Source: Fonsecaea monophora
Taxonomy: Eukaryota > Ascomycota > Eurotiomycetes > Chaetothyriales > Herpotrichiellaceae
Assembly: GCF_001642475.1 (NCBI RefSeq)
Contig: NW_019173982.1
Coordinates: 1 to 64,000, forward strand
DNA: 64,000 nucleotides
Direction: 5' to 3'
The notes under the pieces are model-generated. The model searched no databases. It saw only the letters and a program-made list of their open reading frames with translations, and was not told where the DNA came from. Positions 22,701 to 34,842 of this stretch are shown piece by piece (within the stretch, counting starts at the first letter, position 1; the number at the start of each line of letters is the position of its first letter). Position numbers and translations under genes: made by a program.

Positions 22701-23677
22701 CGATCCTTCTCTCGCAGTTCAGCTTGAAGGTCTTCAATCTCATCTTTGAGCTTCTCGACAGTTGATTTTCCTTGATCTTTTGCAGAATCTCTCTCGGTTT
22801 CTAATGCTTTGATCTGCTTGTCTTTTGCTTTGACCTCAGTTCGGAGGGTTTCGAGCTCGACACGGACACTTTCGTCCACTTGTTTTCGTCTGATTCGTTC
22901 TTTGAATTCTTCGAGCTGTAATCGATAGACCTCCGCATCCTTCTCAGCCTGGGCAATATTCTTCTTGAACTTGTGCAATTCGCGCTGCATGGTGATCCTA
23001 TTGACCTTCAAATCGGTATTCTCCTTCAACGCAGCTTGGTTGAATTCATTGCCGCGCTTCGATAGAGCCTCCTCCAAGAAATGTATCTTCATTTTCAGGC
23101 CAAAATTCTCCTTCTCAACCTTGTCAATGATGCTTTCTTGCTCGCGTAAGGTCATCATGTTTCCATCATTCACAAGTCCGGCGGCATCTCGTCCTGGCAG
23201 TGGTACAAGCGGTGTACTTTGGGCACTGCTACTGATCTGTTGAGGCATGGGAGTGCTGTCCATTGCATTTCCAGCCGAACTTGAAGTGTGTTCGCTCGCA
23301 AACTGTGATATATCGCTGAGTCTTGGAGCCCCAGGTGTGTAGCCACCTTTGAGGTAGGAAGGAGTCGCTTGAACGCCGGGCTTCTTGCTCGAAAGGCGAC
23401 GTGCAATGTTCTTCTTCGTGGCGCTTTGCATGAGAGGTGTAAACTCGGATCGACCTTGGTTGCCATTCGGTAGCAGGCGCAATGGATCTCGTAGTCCAGC
23501 TCGAGGGGTTCGGAGGTTGAGGCCCTGAGATTTCGCATTTCTCATCTGGCTGATCAAGTCTCGGTTTTCTGGGGGTGCCGCAAAGGACTTCTCGGGCGAG
23601 ATCTCTCCTAGACGATCCAGCCCATTGGTGATATATGAGGCGTCGGTCGCCTGCGGTGTGTTGATGTAGTTCGCCAT
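19794..23677 (-). CDS. Spindle pole body / microtubule-organising-centre coiled-coil protein (Pcp1/pericentrin-like)
   Basis: Two exons (23677-20091 and 20034-19794; 56-base intron with a CTGAC branch) encode about 1275 residues. Residues 1-170 are disordered and contain Ser/Thr-Pro sites. A conserved segment at about 175-205 (LREQESIIDKVEKENFGLK) matches the centrosomin N-terminal motif (Cnn_1N) that recruits gamma-tubulin complexes. About 900 residues of continuous heptad coiled coil follow. Near the end, KEIMWLKAKCRREERLRKDL continues across the intron into the last exon and resembles the PACT centrosome-targeting domain. This combination points to the Spc110/Pcp1/pericentrin family, which tethers gamma-tubulin at the nuclear spindle pole. 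An ApsB/Mto1-type cytoplasmic organiser is the main alternative. The acceptor must be the second of two close AGs, since the first creates a stop. Confidence 0.85.
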
Positions 23678-23921
23678 GACGGGCGGAGACAATTCAACAC
23701 CCAATAAGACAGGCAGTCACCTCTGACTTCAATTGTGTAATATTAAGGCAAACAAGTAACCATACTCTGCTGTGGTCTTTGGAGCAGTGATGCTTTTTAC
23801 AACGCCCAAAGCATCTCGCGGTTGTTGCTTGTTGTTGTTTAGTCAAAAGAGGAATGGTCGGTGCCGCGGGGCTTGGCACCTGCGGGATGATCTCATTGGC
23901 GGGATCAGCGGGCAGCAAAGC
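23678..23921. promoter_or_regulatory. Short divergent promoter
   Basis: Only 244 bases separate the starts of the spindle-pole gene (minus) and the ecdysoneless-like gene (plus). If the downstream ATG at 24024 is the true plus-strand start, the gap is 346 bases. A shared bidirectional promoter is likely. No TATA box seen. Confidence 0.45.
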
Positions 23922-26064
23922 ATGAGCCTTTACGCACTGCACCCTACAAGTAGTTTCCCCTCGCCATCTACGCAGTCCTTGTCCAACCTGCCTAATCATA
24001 TTCTCCTGCAAAGCCATTTGGGTATGCCTGCCACAGAGGAAGAGATTGCTTGGTTTCGCTCCACATTTCATCCCATCCCGAGACCTGCCTTACCAGATGA
24101 CTGCATCGAGTATTCCCTGTACATAATCTCGCCCTCACTAGACCCAAGCCATGACTCTGAATTGCGACTGCGGCTGCGGGAGGTACAGAAGTATGCAACG
24201 GACATCCATCGACAGCACCTGAAAGACTATATCTGGCAGCGCCAAGGGTTCTCCCTTGAGCTGAATAAAGAGGATGGTGAGGTCTGTACGAATGGGACAG
24301 AGAAGTCGAGAATCAACTGACACTGGAGTAGGATTAAGTTTCTTGCGTGGACAGACCGAATATGGCGACTCTGTAGAAGACGAATGGGTCATAGTCTGGC
24401 TCCTGAGGGAGCTGACCAAAAAATTCAACGATCTATGGGTCAAAGTCAAAGACAGCGATGGCGAGTTCCTCCTCATCGAAGCCTCTGGGACTTTACCCTC
24501 GTGGCTTGAGCCAGATGTCGCCGAGAACCGTGTCTGGATCCATGATGGGCAGTTGAAAATTATTAAGCCGGCCAGCGCTTCAAGAAGTTCGAAGCGGACA
24601 GAGGAGAAGTTGTCCCTTTCGCAAGCCAGGGAAATCATCTTGAATGAGCCTAGGAGGTTGATGCACTCGATAAGCATGGAAGAGGAGGCATTCTTTCGGC
24701 TGCGCAATTATCCCGCTCAAATTTCAGAAAACATGCATCATGCGTTAATAACGATCCCGCGGAAACTTGCATACTTACTTCATCAGAAGCCGGCCTACAT
24801 TGCACCGGCCGTAGAGGCATTCTACCTCAGGGATCCAATCGCGCTCAAACCTTTGCAAAACAAAGACAACAAGGGCAAGCTGGTCTTCGCCCCCGAAGAC
24901 TTGGTCACAGTGAGCGTCAAATTTCCTCGTGTGGCATTCGCGCAAGTCAAGTCTCAAGAGTTCCCGCCCCCTGCCGCCTTCGTCGATGCGATGCCATCAG
25001 GGACGGATCCAAAGGCGCATGTTCGCGCTGAAATAGGGATGAAAGTCACGTGTGGATTTGAAATACTGATCTCGGATTCTCAATACCAAGATCGACCGGC
25101 TGTGCGCGAAATGAAAATGCTCCTGGATGATCTGAATTCAGGGGACGAGGCCCTACCATCAGACTCCGACATAGCAACTTGGAGTCAGCAAGAGGATGAT
25201 GAAAAGTGGCTCGACATCAGCTTCGATGATCTTGAGGACGAGCTCGGTGGGCGGAAAGGGCAACCAGGGGGAACAGGCAAGAAGACTGGCTTTGGTGACA
25301 AGGCGGCGCAAGAGAATCTACAAAGAATCGTTAAACAATTTGAGGAATTTTTGAATGACGACAAAGCCGGCCCAGACGGCGCGGGGTTGTTTGGTGATGA
25401 CAGTGATGATGACGAGCCCGACGATGATGATGAATCCGAGGACGACGAAGGCGAGGATAAAGAGGCCAGTTTTGGCGAAGACGAATTTAGCAAAATGATG
25501 CAGGAGATGATGGGCATGCCGCCAGAGGTCATGAGGGAGATCATGTCGGGAGAACTTGGCCCAGGGGCTCATGATCCGGCCAATCGATCCGCACTGAGGC
25601 CGCCTGCGACAGAGACAGGCTCTGCTCAAGCTTGGGACGGGATCAATGATGACGAGGCAGAAAGTGGCGCGGACTTGCACGCGTTCATGAAAGAGATGGA
25701 GGCAGAGCTTCGAGGGCACGGCGCCCTAGACCTCGGGTCCTCCTCATCTACCACCAAGCAGAGAGCGATCACAGAGCCAACACTCAAAGCTGGGAAGCAG
25801 AAGGGTGACGAAGATGAAGTCTACGAGTTATCCTCTGACGACGACATCGACAACGAAATCGACGTCAACCTGGCGAGGAACCTCTTGGAGAGCCTCAAGG
25901 CGCAGGCTGGCAATGCGGGACCTGGTAGCAATCTCATGGGACTAATGGGTTTGCGAATGCCGAAGGATGAGCCAGATGATAGCGATGACGATGACAATCA
26001 GGCTGGACCCAGCGGAACACAGGGCATGACGGGTGGTACCCCGCGGATTGAGGAGCTGAAGTAG
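23922..26064 (+). CDS. Ecdysoneless/SGT1 (ECD) family protein
   Basis: Two exons, 23922-24276 and 24332-26064 (55-base intron with a CTGAC branch, join EDG/LSFLRGQTEYGD), give 695 residues. The conserved core has ALPDDCIEYSLYII, LKDYIWQRQGFSLEL, DEWVIVWLLRELTKKF and EFLLIEASGTLPSWLEPD, all characteristic of the ecdysoneless/SGT1 family. Members link transcription and pre-mRNA splicing (PRP8/R2TP contacts) and support cell-cycle progression; the fungal member was first tied to glycolytic gene expression. The C-terminal third is very acidic (Asp/Glu runs at about 25395-25480 and 25815-25870) with a methionine-rich patch (FSKMMQEMMGMPPEV), as in homologues. The 24024 ATG (MPATEEEIAWF) may be the real start, because the 34 residues before it look less conserved. 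Confidence 0.88.
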
Positions 26065-26118
26065 ACCACAAGAATGGCCATAAGACTTGAACCTGCAATA
26101 AGTCCCAGGCGATTCATC
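26065..26118. other. 54-base convergent gap
   Basis: The stop codons of the ecdysoneless-like and epoxide hydrolase genes are only about 54 bases apart on opposite strands, so their 3' untranslated regions must overlap. Confidence 0.6.
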
Positions 26119-27557
26119 TCAATACCCATCCCTCCCTTCCACAACCCCGTAAGCACCACCGCCCCGTCCAAACATCTCCCTTACGTCGCGCACAATGTCT
26201 TCGGGACGTTCCCACGCCGCGAAGTGTCCCCCCTTGTCATGCTCCTTCTCAAACACGACCTCGCCGACGGTCCTCGTCCACGAACTCGGCAACACATTGA
26301 TATCTCGCGGGAAATGGCTGATCCCAATCTTGACCCCGTTGGCCTGGTAAGCCTGAGTTCGTCCAGGGTGAAGCGATGACCCCAGGGGCCCGAACGGCCC
26401 ATTTCGTAGTATATCCGGCACGAGGCGGCGGGGCCGGCGGTGCTGAAGTAGTATATGCTCAGCCAGGTGCAGATTTCTTCGTCGGCTGTGAAAATGAGCA
26501 TGAGGGCGTTAGTCATTTCCGTCGTTATCAAAGGGATTCGGGGGTAAAATGAAAAGAGGAAGGGGGTGCGATTGAGGGTAAGACAATCATCGGGGAAACG
26601 GGCAAGGCATACTCCAAGGGTACGCGTCTGCCCAGTCGTGCAGTTTCTCGTAGATCCACGCCAGCAAAGCCACAGGACTGTCAGCCAGTGCGTAGCCTAT
26701 CGTCTGCGGCTTCGTGGATTGGAGCAGGTTGTACCCGAACCCTTCTTTGTCAAACCATTCAGTGCGGGATACACCTTGTTGCTCTCTGTTAGAAAGATGT
26801 CGAAAGAGGGAGGTCACGAAGAGGAGTGGATGCGTGAAGAGCGTAGGTCGAGTGCCCACGTCCATATTGAAGTGTGTGGCTCTGCAATGGCTTGGGTAGA
26901 GAGCCGAAATAGCCCGAGTGATGTAGTAACCCCAATCACCTGCCTAGCAGTCAATCCCATGTCTGTTGCTTTTCACAAATCCAGGTGTTAAGCTTATGTA
27001 GATTCTATACGGTTCGACTTACCACCTTGGGTGACATATTGATCATATCCAAGCCTCTCCATCAGCTTATGCAACGTCTCTGCATGCTGCTCGACTGAAA
27101 ATCCGCGTCTTCTCGTGCCTTCTGAAAATCCGAAGTTGGGCAGCGAGGGTGCGACGACATGGAAGGATACTTGACCTTGGGTCGGGGTAGAGAGACCATC
27201 AATGATTTTGGTGACCTCTAGGAAATTCCCAGGCCATCCATGCACGAAGAGCAGTGGGATTGCTCCCTTGGCCAAACTTCTCTTGTGCAGGAAATGGATA
27301 TTCAGAGGCTCGTAACCTTCACACGCGATTGTGGTGACAAAATGAGGTAGTTCATTGAGCTTCTCCTCAGCTCTTCGCCAGCTGAACTCATGGCGCCAGT
27401 ATTTTGTGAGTCGTTGGATGTCGGACAAAGGGACACCCATGTCCCACCCTGCAGAGTCCAGCTCATCTGGATGTGTGGCACTGTCGAGCTTGGAATTAAG
27501 CTCTTGGATGCGGGTACCAGAGACGGTGATTTTGTAAGGCTGAATGGAAGACGCCAT
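26119..27557 (-). pseudogene. Microsomal-type epoxide hydrolase, apparently frameshifted
   Basis: Exons 27557-27023, 26939-26613 and 26485-26119 (introns of 83 and 127 bases) encode a microsomal epoxide hydrolase-like alpha/beta hydrolase. The N-terminal EHN region starts PYKITVSGTRIQELNSKL. The oxyanion motif HGWPGNF is present. The splice of exons 1 and 2 rebuilds QGGDWGYYI with the nucleophile Asp180. The lid Tyr region and the C-terminal GGHFAAWERPEDI with the catalytic His are also present. In exon 3 the reading frame changes: up to about 26353 the frame reads TLDELR, while beyond 26352 the homologous AYQANGVKIGISHFPRD lies one frame over. No GT-AG intron with compatible phases fits. This suggests a single missing base (true loss, or an assembly error). 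If the base is restored by resequencing, the gene is intact and probably acts on an epoxide or juvenile-hormone-like substrate. Confidence 0.7.
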
Positions 27558-28500
27558 ATTCAGCAGATAGTTTTGTGGATATTGACAATCAACTGAATTC
27601 TAGTAATGTGAGGCTTGTTTGCTTTGGATTGACTTTGATGTTATGATGTCCTAGCTGGCGTTTTTATAGACGAATTATTAGGCCATCCCTGATCTCTATG
27701 ATCATCACGATAGCCTTGATTTCACCCTTCCTACCTTCTGATATCCTTTACTCCGTACAAGGGACTTACTCGGTTCCGCAATACGCACCCACTAGTCAGA
27801 GACCCCAGAAAGGCTACCTGCTGTGGTCCCGCCGCCGCTATGGATAGATGATGTAGAAGGTGTGCTGTTTGCAAGCATTCGCGATAGAGATCGGGGTGGA
27901 ATGGATTTCACAATCACGCTTTGTCAGCTAGAGGTAGCTTTGAACCGCGTATAAGGATCGTCCCTCTGTAGCCCTGGAATACAACGAGGCGATAAAGCGA
28001 CGAGTCAGAGGGAAGAAGGCAATCTTGTGCGGGGACTTGCAAAGTACATGGGGTGCCAGTCTCAGTTGGGGTGCTTGCTATTTACGCCAGACAGGTGCTG
28101 TGATTCAACAACAAAGCCCTTAAGGGAGGATCAAGTGGTTGGACGAATAGCTGTCCGAGATCAATGCATCGTCAATGATATCGGTGTGAAGGGTTGTACA
28201 CTGGACAGTTTCTCGGCAGACTTTCCCGGAGTTTGTCGGAGGTCTGCTAAAATGAGTGACGCCTGACTGCGGCGTCACTTACTCCCACTCGCAATTGCCC
28301 AACCCTCAACACGATGAGATGTACAACCACTTTTCTGCATCGCGCAATCTTGCGTCTGTGCTACTTGAATCTAGGCGAGTGCAATTCGCTTGCCGGACTG
28401 TCCGCTCAGAGTTCCGACAGTGTTAAGCCTGGTTAAGTGGCTCTGAATATACCCCACATGGATCGTCACCCCTCCAAGGCTGGTCGATGAACTTGCACAA
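27558..28500. promoter_or_regulatory. Divergent intergenic region
   Basis: The 943 bases separate the epoxide hydrolase (minus) and the AMSH-like gene (plus). The 79-codon frame at 28027-28266 has no recognisable content. Nothing else is seen; both promoters should be here. Confidence 0.4.
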
Positions 28501-30046
28501 ATGTCGGCTCTCAGGGTGAGCATGGGCTCACTGCACCCCCCTCGGAGTGTCCAGCAAATCACCAAAGCTGCTCAAGACTACGAATATGACGCCCAAATCC
28601 CTCTACGGTACTGGCTGCGGTCTGCTCAAGCGATGCTGAAAGAGGTCGGTGGTTTCTTGTGACATCTCTGGGAAATGAACACTGACTTTTGCACAGGCAG
28701 AGGTATATATCCGCGAAGGTGACGAAGAGACGACATATCTTCTCCTTTTCCGACATGCCCACCTTATTTTGTCGCAGTTGCCGGCTCACCCGCAAGCCAG
28801 GGACAAAGCAAATAAACTATTACTAAAACAGGCGGAGAAAGAGGTCAATGACAACTTCAAGGTCCTGGATTTGCTGAAACCCCGAATCAACGAGCGGTAT
28901 GAGCGATACGTCAAGCTCATAAAGGAGAGGGAGGCCAGGCGGAGCGCGCAAGCCCACAACCAGTACACCACTGACCCTCCAAGTCCCCAACCAGGGCAGG
29001 CACCTAGGACACAACAACTCCAAGCACACGAAAACAAAGAGCTAGCAGTCAGACTCTTGCAGAAGGAGATCTCTAGGAGAGCTGCAAGTCGACAGGCAAC
29101 GCAAACGTCTAGGAACGATGCGGAAGATCTGTCCCGAAGTCTGCAGGAAATTCGAGCCCGTGTCGAAGGGAGGTCAGGTCCCATTTTGCAGGGTACAGAG
29201 AGCCGGCTACCTGCGTCTGTCGGCAGCAACGTCACTTATCAGTATCCGAGCATCCCTACACACCACAATCAACCAGTGCTGAGTTCTCCCTTACCTCGTG
29301 TATTACCTCCTAGCATACAACGAGATATTCCAGTCTCACCTCCAGCGTTACCACCGAAACCTGGCAGCAATGTGGTGGCAGTGCCGCCTCGTCCGGGAAA
29401 AGTAACGGATCAGCAGCCTGCAGCCAGATCACAAACACCCGAACCAGTGCATATTTTTGCTCCTGCAGCCTACCTCGAAAATGGAACGCCATTGCGGACT
29501 GTGTTCCTTCCGCCAACTCTGCGGACAACATTTCTGCGACTGGCTCACAAAAACACGTTGGCTAATTTGGAGACGTGTGGTTTCCTAGGTGGGACGCTGA
29601 TCGCCAACGCCTTTTTCATTAGCCGGCTCATTATTCCTTCGCAAACGGCAACATCGGATACATGTGAGATGACCAATGAATCACAGCTCTTTGACTATGT
29701 GGACTCGGAGGATCTTATGATACTTGGCTGGATACACACTCATCCAACCCAGACGTGTTTTATGAGCAGTCGAGACTTGCATACACATGCGGGATATCAG
29801 ATGATGCTAGCAGAGAGTGTGGCAATTGTGTGTGCTCCGAGCAAAGGAGACACAACCCACGGTGGAGACTGGGGAGTATATCGTCTAACCGATCCTCCTG
29901 GCAAGAAGACCATTCTCAGCTGCGAACAGCCAGGGATCTTCCACCCGCACGATGTTGATAATATCTACACTGACGCGCTCCGACCAGGACACGTCGTGGA
30001 GGCAAGAGGGATGGAATTCGAGGTGGTGGATCTTCGAGATAAGTGA
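28501..30046 (+). CDS. AMSH-like JAMM-domain deubiquitinase (endosomal)
   Basis: Two exons, 28501-28644 and 28697-30046, give 497 residues. The intron is 52 bases with a CTGAC branch but a less usual GTCGGT donor. Residues 1-130 form the helical N-terminal region typical of AMSH/USP8 (USP8_dimer-like; QQITKAAQDYEYD, AEVYIREGDEETTYLLLFRH). A long Pro/Ser/Gln-rich linker follows. The C-terminal JAMM metalloprotease has the general base Glu340 (LETCGFLGG) and the zinc motif HTHPTQTCFMSSRDLHTH with His395, His397 and Asp408. The segment CFMSSRDLHTH is diagnostic of AMSH, the K63-linkage-specific deubiquitinase on endosomal ESCRT (sst2 in fission yeast). All catalytic residues are intact. A second ATG at 28522 has a better Kozak context and would remove seven residues. 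Confidence 0.9.
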
Positions 30047-32177
30047 CCCTACCATCTGCGGATGGAGGCCAACCTGGCTCGCGAACTTGTGCCTAAATAG
30101 GTGGCCGTAGATGGGTCTATTATTTGAGCAAGCCAGGTATGGAACATGGGATTATCACAATCGACAACTGCACGAGCGAGGTGGCAAGGTGCTGGTGCCA
30201 AATTGACCATATCTTCTTGGCCGGATATTGGCATCGATGCACGCCATCTGGAGCGCTGAATGATTGTCACGGAGATGAAGAAATGGATTTTTGTGCAGTT
30301 TTGGGCTGGAGGACGTATTATCCGGAAGCCCATGTTATATGTTCCAGAAATACCAACTCGATTGCAAGCCATGGCGCAAAGGCTTCACGGATACCACCGG
30401 ATTCATATCCTAGCCAAGGCAGATTCTGCCTTGCACATGTCCATTTTCACTTTCTTCCACCTCCTGCAAACCATCGTTGTGCATTTTGGACATGGGTATG
30501 TGAACTCAGTTATCAAGCGAAATCAAGCCGCGGACAAGCCACCAAACGCCACCGCTCTGATGCTGCTTGGAAGAGACGCGCACCAGTACCTCAACAAATA
30601 TTGTCATTGGCTGCCAATTGGATAAAGCTGATGACCGAGATACGACGCGCTCTCCTGGCAAAGAAGTTTGAAGCAGTCGAGGCGTCTCGTCGTGGTCTTA
30701 GTCCAAAGCCCCTCCTGAAAGCCTCCACGCCATTAAATGCGCCATACCCGAACGCCACTCAGCGACAGAGTGAACTGGGGCTTCCGGAAGTCCTAACTGC
30801 GGATTTGAGCAAATAAGAGTCAGCTTTGATATGTAAGGCCATCCACACCAATGCAGGAACATGTGCGTCGCCTGGTGCCTCGGCAGTATCCATGGAAGTT
30901 CGTTTAAAAGAAGAGAAGGGGATACTCATCTTTCGATATCAAGCACTATCATGGTAGACACATTGTAGCAGATAATTCATCTCGGCCGACCAAAATAGAA
31001 TTTGAAGCGTTCAAGACTCCAATCCACTTTGTCGAGATTCGAGATGAAGATACCAAGCTACCAGAGAAGTCAAGATAACGTGGGCGAGGGTGTCTTTGAC
31101 AAGTGGCTTGCAGGGGATTGGACCTGGAAGTTGATGGTACCTGGCTAAGCTGAGCCGGGGGAGCCACTCTCACCTAAAGGGGCTAGTAATGGGGTTTCTC
31201 GGGGGCTTCACCATGCCTAATGCGTCGATAGGCGTTTGACAACCAATTTCCGAGGGGAGCCATTTTCTGCTGCCGCTGTTTCTTCTTTCCGCAGGGCCTT
31301 TCTTCACCTTCCACAGTTGCTTGCCCCCCATTTTCTCTCCTGCCAATACCCTTACGTGCTACCGAAGGCCCTTTTGTCATTTAGCTCGATATTGCCTAGA
31401 GGCCCAATTGAAACATCCAAGGCCGCTCCCTAGTGTCACGCAACGTCTCCTCTTTCACCTGGTCGCGTACTCGTAAGGCACCACAATTGCCCGTCGCCGG
31501 TCAGTGCTCCATCGACCTCGATTCCTTTCCCTTCCAAGTCTTGTGACTCTTCCTCTCTCCAACCTGCACCAACCGCAGAACCAGACCACCACATTCCTTT
31601 CTCATCCAACACAACAACCTCATCACTTCGCCATCGAGGCAGCGTGCAACAGCACATTCTACACCGTCTAGACGCCTCGTCGCGTCTCAACTGTGACCCC
31701 TTCTCACGCTCGTTCAACTTCAATTACTACTTTGATCGACTTCTCAGGGGCCCTCCGGTGTATCAAGTCTGAAACACAACTTGCATTCCCAGCCAAGCTC
31801 CCCTTTACCTTCCAGCGATTCGAACAAGACAGACCTCCTGAGAGAGCTGTAAACACCTCCGTCCTGCTCGACGCTTTGATGTATATTCGCAGACCTGGGT
31901 GCTGAAGGTTAACAAAAGAGCACGGGAGAGAAAAAATAGCAGTGCGGGTCACTGCTGTGAAGGAGAACAAAGAAATTCGTGTTGGCTGTGCCTTTCCAAG
32001 TGACTGGCCTTCACCTGGATTTGATCTGGTTACACGACAGGGCAACCACCTGACCGGTCTTTGAACGACTTCGACCTCACCGCTGACCATCTCGAATCTC
32101 TTCATCCTACACACGTCCCTATCGAGTTGAGCCGCGTCATTTTTCAGAACTGCCTCACCCCAAGAACATCGAACACC
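30047..32177. other. Long intergenic region before WSC gene
   Basis: The 2.1 kb lies between two + strand genes. Apart from the weak candidate at 30260-30816, I see no coding signal. Bases 31,430-31,700 are C/T-rich, and the region up to 32177 is probably a long promoter and 5' leader of the WSC sensor gene, as is common for fungal wall sensors. An upstream TTG-starting extension of the WSC frame from 32061 was not used. Confidence 0.4.
30260..30816 (+). CDS. Possible small hypothetical gene
   Basis: An ATG at 30260 opens a 121-codon frame beginning MIVTEMKKWIFVQFWAGG. A donor-like GG/GTATGTG lies near 30494. Downstream, a different frame reads MTEIRRALLAKKFEAVEASRRG and stops at 30816, and looks like a helical, basic protein end. 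Joining them needs an intron of about 100-150 bases whose acceptor I cannot fix. No family recognised. It may be a short spliced gene or chance. Confidence 0.2.
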
Positions 32178-33091
32178 ATGGCGAAGTCACTCCTACAAGC
32201 CGCCGCTCTGACTTCGGTCCTCGTTCTGTTTACGTCCCCAGTATCAGCTCAGACGTCCACCTCCGCACCCAAAGCTATCACAACCCTAGGTTGCTACAGC
32301 CATCCAGACCCTTTGACTTCACAGGGAGACTACACATTTCAAACATCAGGATATTGCCAAGGAGTATGTGTGCAATTGGACAAACCTGTGATGGCCATAA
32401 CTGGAGGATCGACCTGTTATTGTGGTGACGAACTCCCAGGTTTGGACTTGGAAGTTGACCCGGACAAATGCGACTCACCCTGCAATGGCTATTCTCAGCA
32501 GACGTGCGGTGGCATTGGGTACTGGCAGATTTACCTTACTGGGTTGACTGCAGATGTCGAGACAGCTCCGAACAGTACCAGCAGTTCAAGCAGCTCAACC
32601 CCTACCCAGTCTGGTGGCTCGGGAACCTCCCAACCCGCAGTCGTCACCAAACCGGGCGAGACTATCGTCGTGACAGCTTCAGCAACCGCTAGTCCTGATA
32701 AATCATCCTCCGGCGGCACCAACAACAAAGTTGCCATCGCTGTTGGGGTTGTTGTCGGCGTTGTTGGTCTCTCTGCCATCATAGGAGGTGTGCTCTTGTT
32801 CTTGAGACGCAGGAGGAACCGAGAAATTGAAGAAGAGCACCGTCGTAATGCGGCCGTGAATTCATTCGTCAGTTCAGGCAAATCAGACAAGTCGTCCACA
32901 GACCAGCGCCTTGATCCCTCAATCTACTCACATCGCCGACAAAGCATTGGCAGCATCGCTGATGAGCGAGACTTCTCGAGAAGGATATTACAGGTATGTC
33001 TGTTCGACTCTGATAACAGCTAGATAAAACAGCTAATGCTTCCTAGGTGCGGAATCCGGATCGAGAATCAAAGTCATCTGCTATGGCGTAG
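32178..33091 (+). CDS. WSC-domain cell wall integrity sensor
   Basis: Two exons, 32178-32993 and 33047-33091 (53-base intron), encode 286 residues. The second exon adds only 14 residues, VRNPDRESKSSAMA. Signal peptide at about 1-24 (VLVLFTSPVSA), then one WSC domain (about 33-125) with the typical cysteine pattern: LGCYSHPDPL, GYCQGVCVQLDKPVMAITGGSTCYCG and CNGYSQQTCGG. A Ser/Thr-rich stalk follows (about 135-180), which should be O-mannosylated. One transmembrane helix lies at about 186-212 (VAIAVGVVVGVVGLSAIIGGV), next to RRRRNR. The short cytosolic tail has Ser clusters. This is the full architecture of Wsc1-type stress sensors, which signal through Rho1 to the cell wall integrity MAP kinase pathway. 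The NPD-containing tail fits those implicated in GEF binding. Confidence 0.92.
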
Positions 33092-34842
33092 TAGAAAATG
33101 GCCGACGCTGTTCTCTCGCTGTGATACGAGGCAATGCGGATTGTACACAATGGCACGGAGATGGGAAGACTTGTTTGAAGACCAGCATACACCGTCACTC
33201 TGCTACGGGTCCTTTCGTCTTACGTTGAAATGGCCGGAAACCCCAAGACCATCAATACTCGAATTACACGCCTACTGATGACTGAATACCACGATCCTAA
33301 CACATCCGCCTTGACCACATCCGCTCCTGCATTTCAGCAATACCATTGAAATGATAACGATCCTTACCCAACAGCACCATCCAGTTTCTTACTCTCGTTT
33401 GCTGTTTATTTTAGATTCTAGACCCAGTTTCCAGTGGTCAATGGCATAGCTTTGGCGTCGGTGGTTTGTTTGAGTGCACTGAGGGAATGTTTCCTGCTTC
33501 TGGGGAGGGCTGAGGGGAGGTCGGAGACGGACGAGATTTGGGAGTCAGAAGGTGACTGCTCAAGACTAGCAGACCCGTGCTTGCATTACTATTGATGATG
33601 CCTGACAAGTGGCTGTGGCATGGTCGCGCGAGATGGAAAGGGTGCCAAAGAGGTAACCCACCTACTAATATTTGCATGAGCAAGGCCGAAATACCTCAGA
33701 GTGTTTCGTCCCCAAAATCTTATCGCGAGCGTAATGTCTGATGGGAGGCAAGCATAGGAGGAAAGTGTGGACGAGAGAGACAACCTTGCCAAAGGGATAT
33801 CTCGTGGGAATGAGCAGGGAAGGATGGAGGAACCTGGATCTGACCAACAAACGCTTGGGGAAATTTTGATCACACCGTGTTGTCACGAAGTCATGGCATG
33901 GCTCGAGGGGTCGAGCTGTGTGTAAGTGTAGATAGAGATTTTCCTGCCTTGTTTTGTACCACTATCACCACCACCACCGCCATTAACCACTACTACCAAC
34001 CAATTCATTTGTCCACCTATCGAGTACATGAAAATTAGTCAGTGCATCTGTACCGAGTATATGTAGTGATTGGAATATGTGTTCTTGGGGCCCGAGCCAA
34101 CGCCAGGTGCTGTACTATATCGTACCGCTGGGCACTGCTGAGTATGTAGTTCAACGTCCATACAACCGTGTGACAATCAATCTACTCTACCGAGTACTCG
34201 TGCTCTTTCCATTCTGTGCTCTCTATCCTCTACTCCTGCCCTTCTACTCGAGCTCTGCTCTCAGTTAAGAAGATCATTCTCGCATCCCCATTCCCATGAC
34301 TTCTGCGCCTGCGTCTGTCTCGTCTCGTTCCAATTTTTCCTGTCCTGGTCCATCTCCTCCCACCCGATGTCTGTTCGGTAATTCTCCTGTTTCTTCTTTC
34401 TTCTGTATAATTATCTTAGGCGATCTGCTTTCTCTCCTCTTCCCTCTCTTTTGGTCCCAACAAGAGCCAAATAGCCTGCATGTCTGATTACGCGCCCGCC
34501 GTAGCTAGCAATTGACCGATCAAGGGGTTGCGTGGTTTCGCAGAAAGGGATGGATGGCTTCTGGTAAGTGAGGGAAGGAGGCGGAGAAATGCGTTCGTGC
34601 TGATAGCTGCAAAAGCTCTGCGCTGTTGTAAGGTCGTATATCGTAGGTCGTCGTGTTGGGGCTGTTTTGTTCTGTTCGTTTCGAAAGGTAAATAGGTAGG
34701 TCGTCGTTGCTCATCAGGCCGTTCAAAACTGTCTTGTCTTTGGTCAATCTGCCAATCTCCTTTCGTCTTCTCATGTCCATCGAATGAATCTATACCCACA
34801 CCATAACTCCTCGCTTCTCTCCACTCCATCATGTTTGTCATC
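33092..34842. other. Convergent intergenic stretch, 1.75 kb
   Basis: This lies between the 3' ends of the WSC sensor (+) and the tubulin cofactor C gene (-). It is unusually long for a convergent gap. Open frames (33589-33886 minus, 34077-34487 plus) are short and low-complexity, with C/T-rich runs at 34200-34450. I see no gene; a non-coding transcript cannot be excluded. Confidence 0.4.

Noticed and set aside
20412..23243. Many serine/leucine-rich + strand frames
   Set aside because: Antisense shadows of the Glu/Lys-rich coiled-coil spindle-pole gene.
31704..32114. 136-codon minus-strand frame before the WSC gene
   Set aside because: No recognisable content; lies over the WSC promoter and leader.
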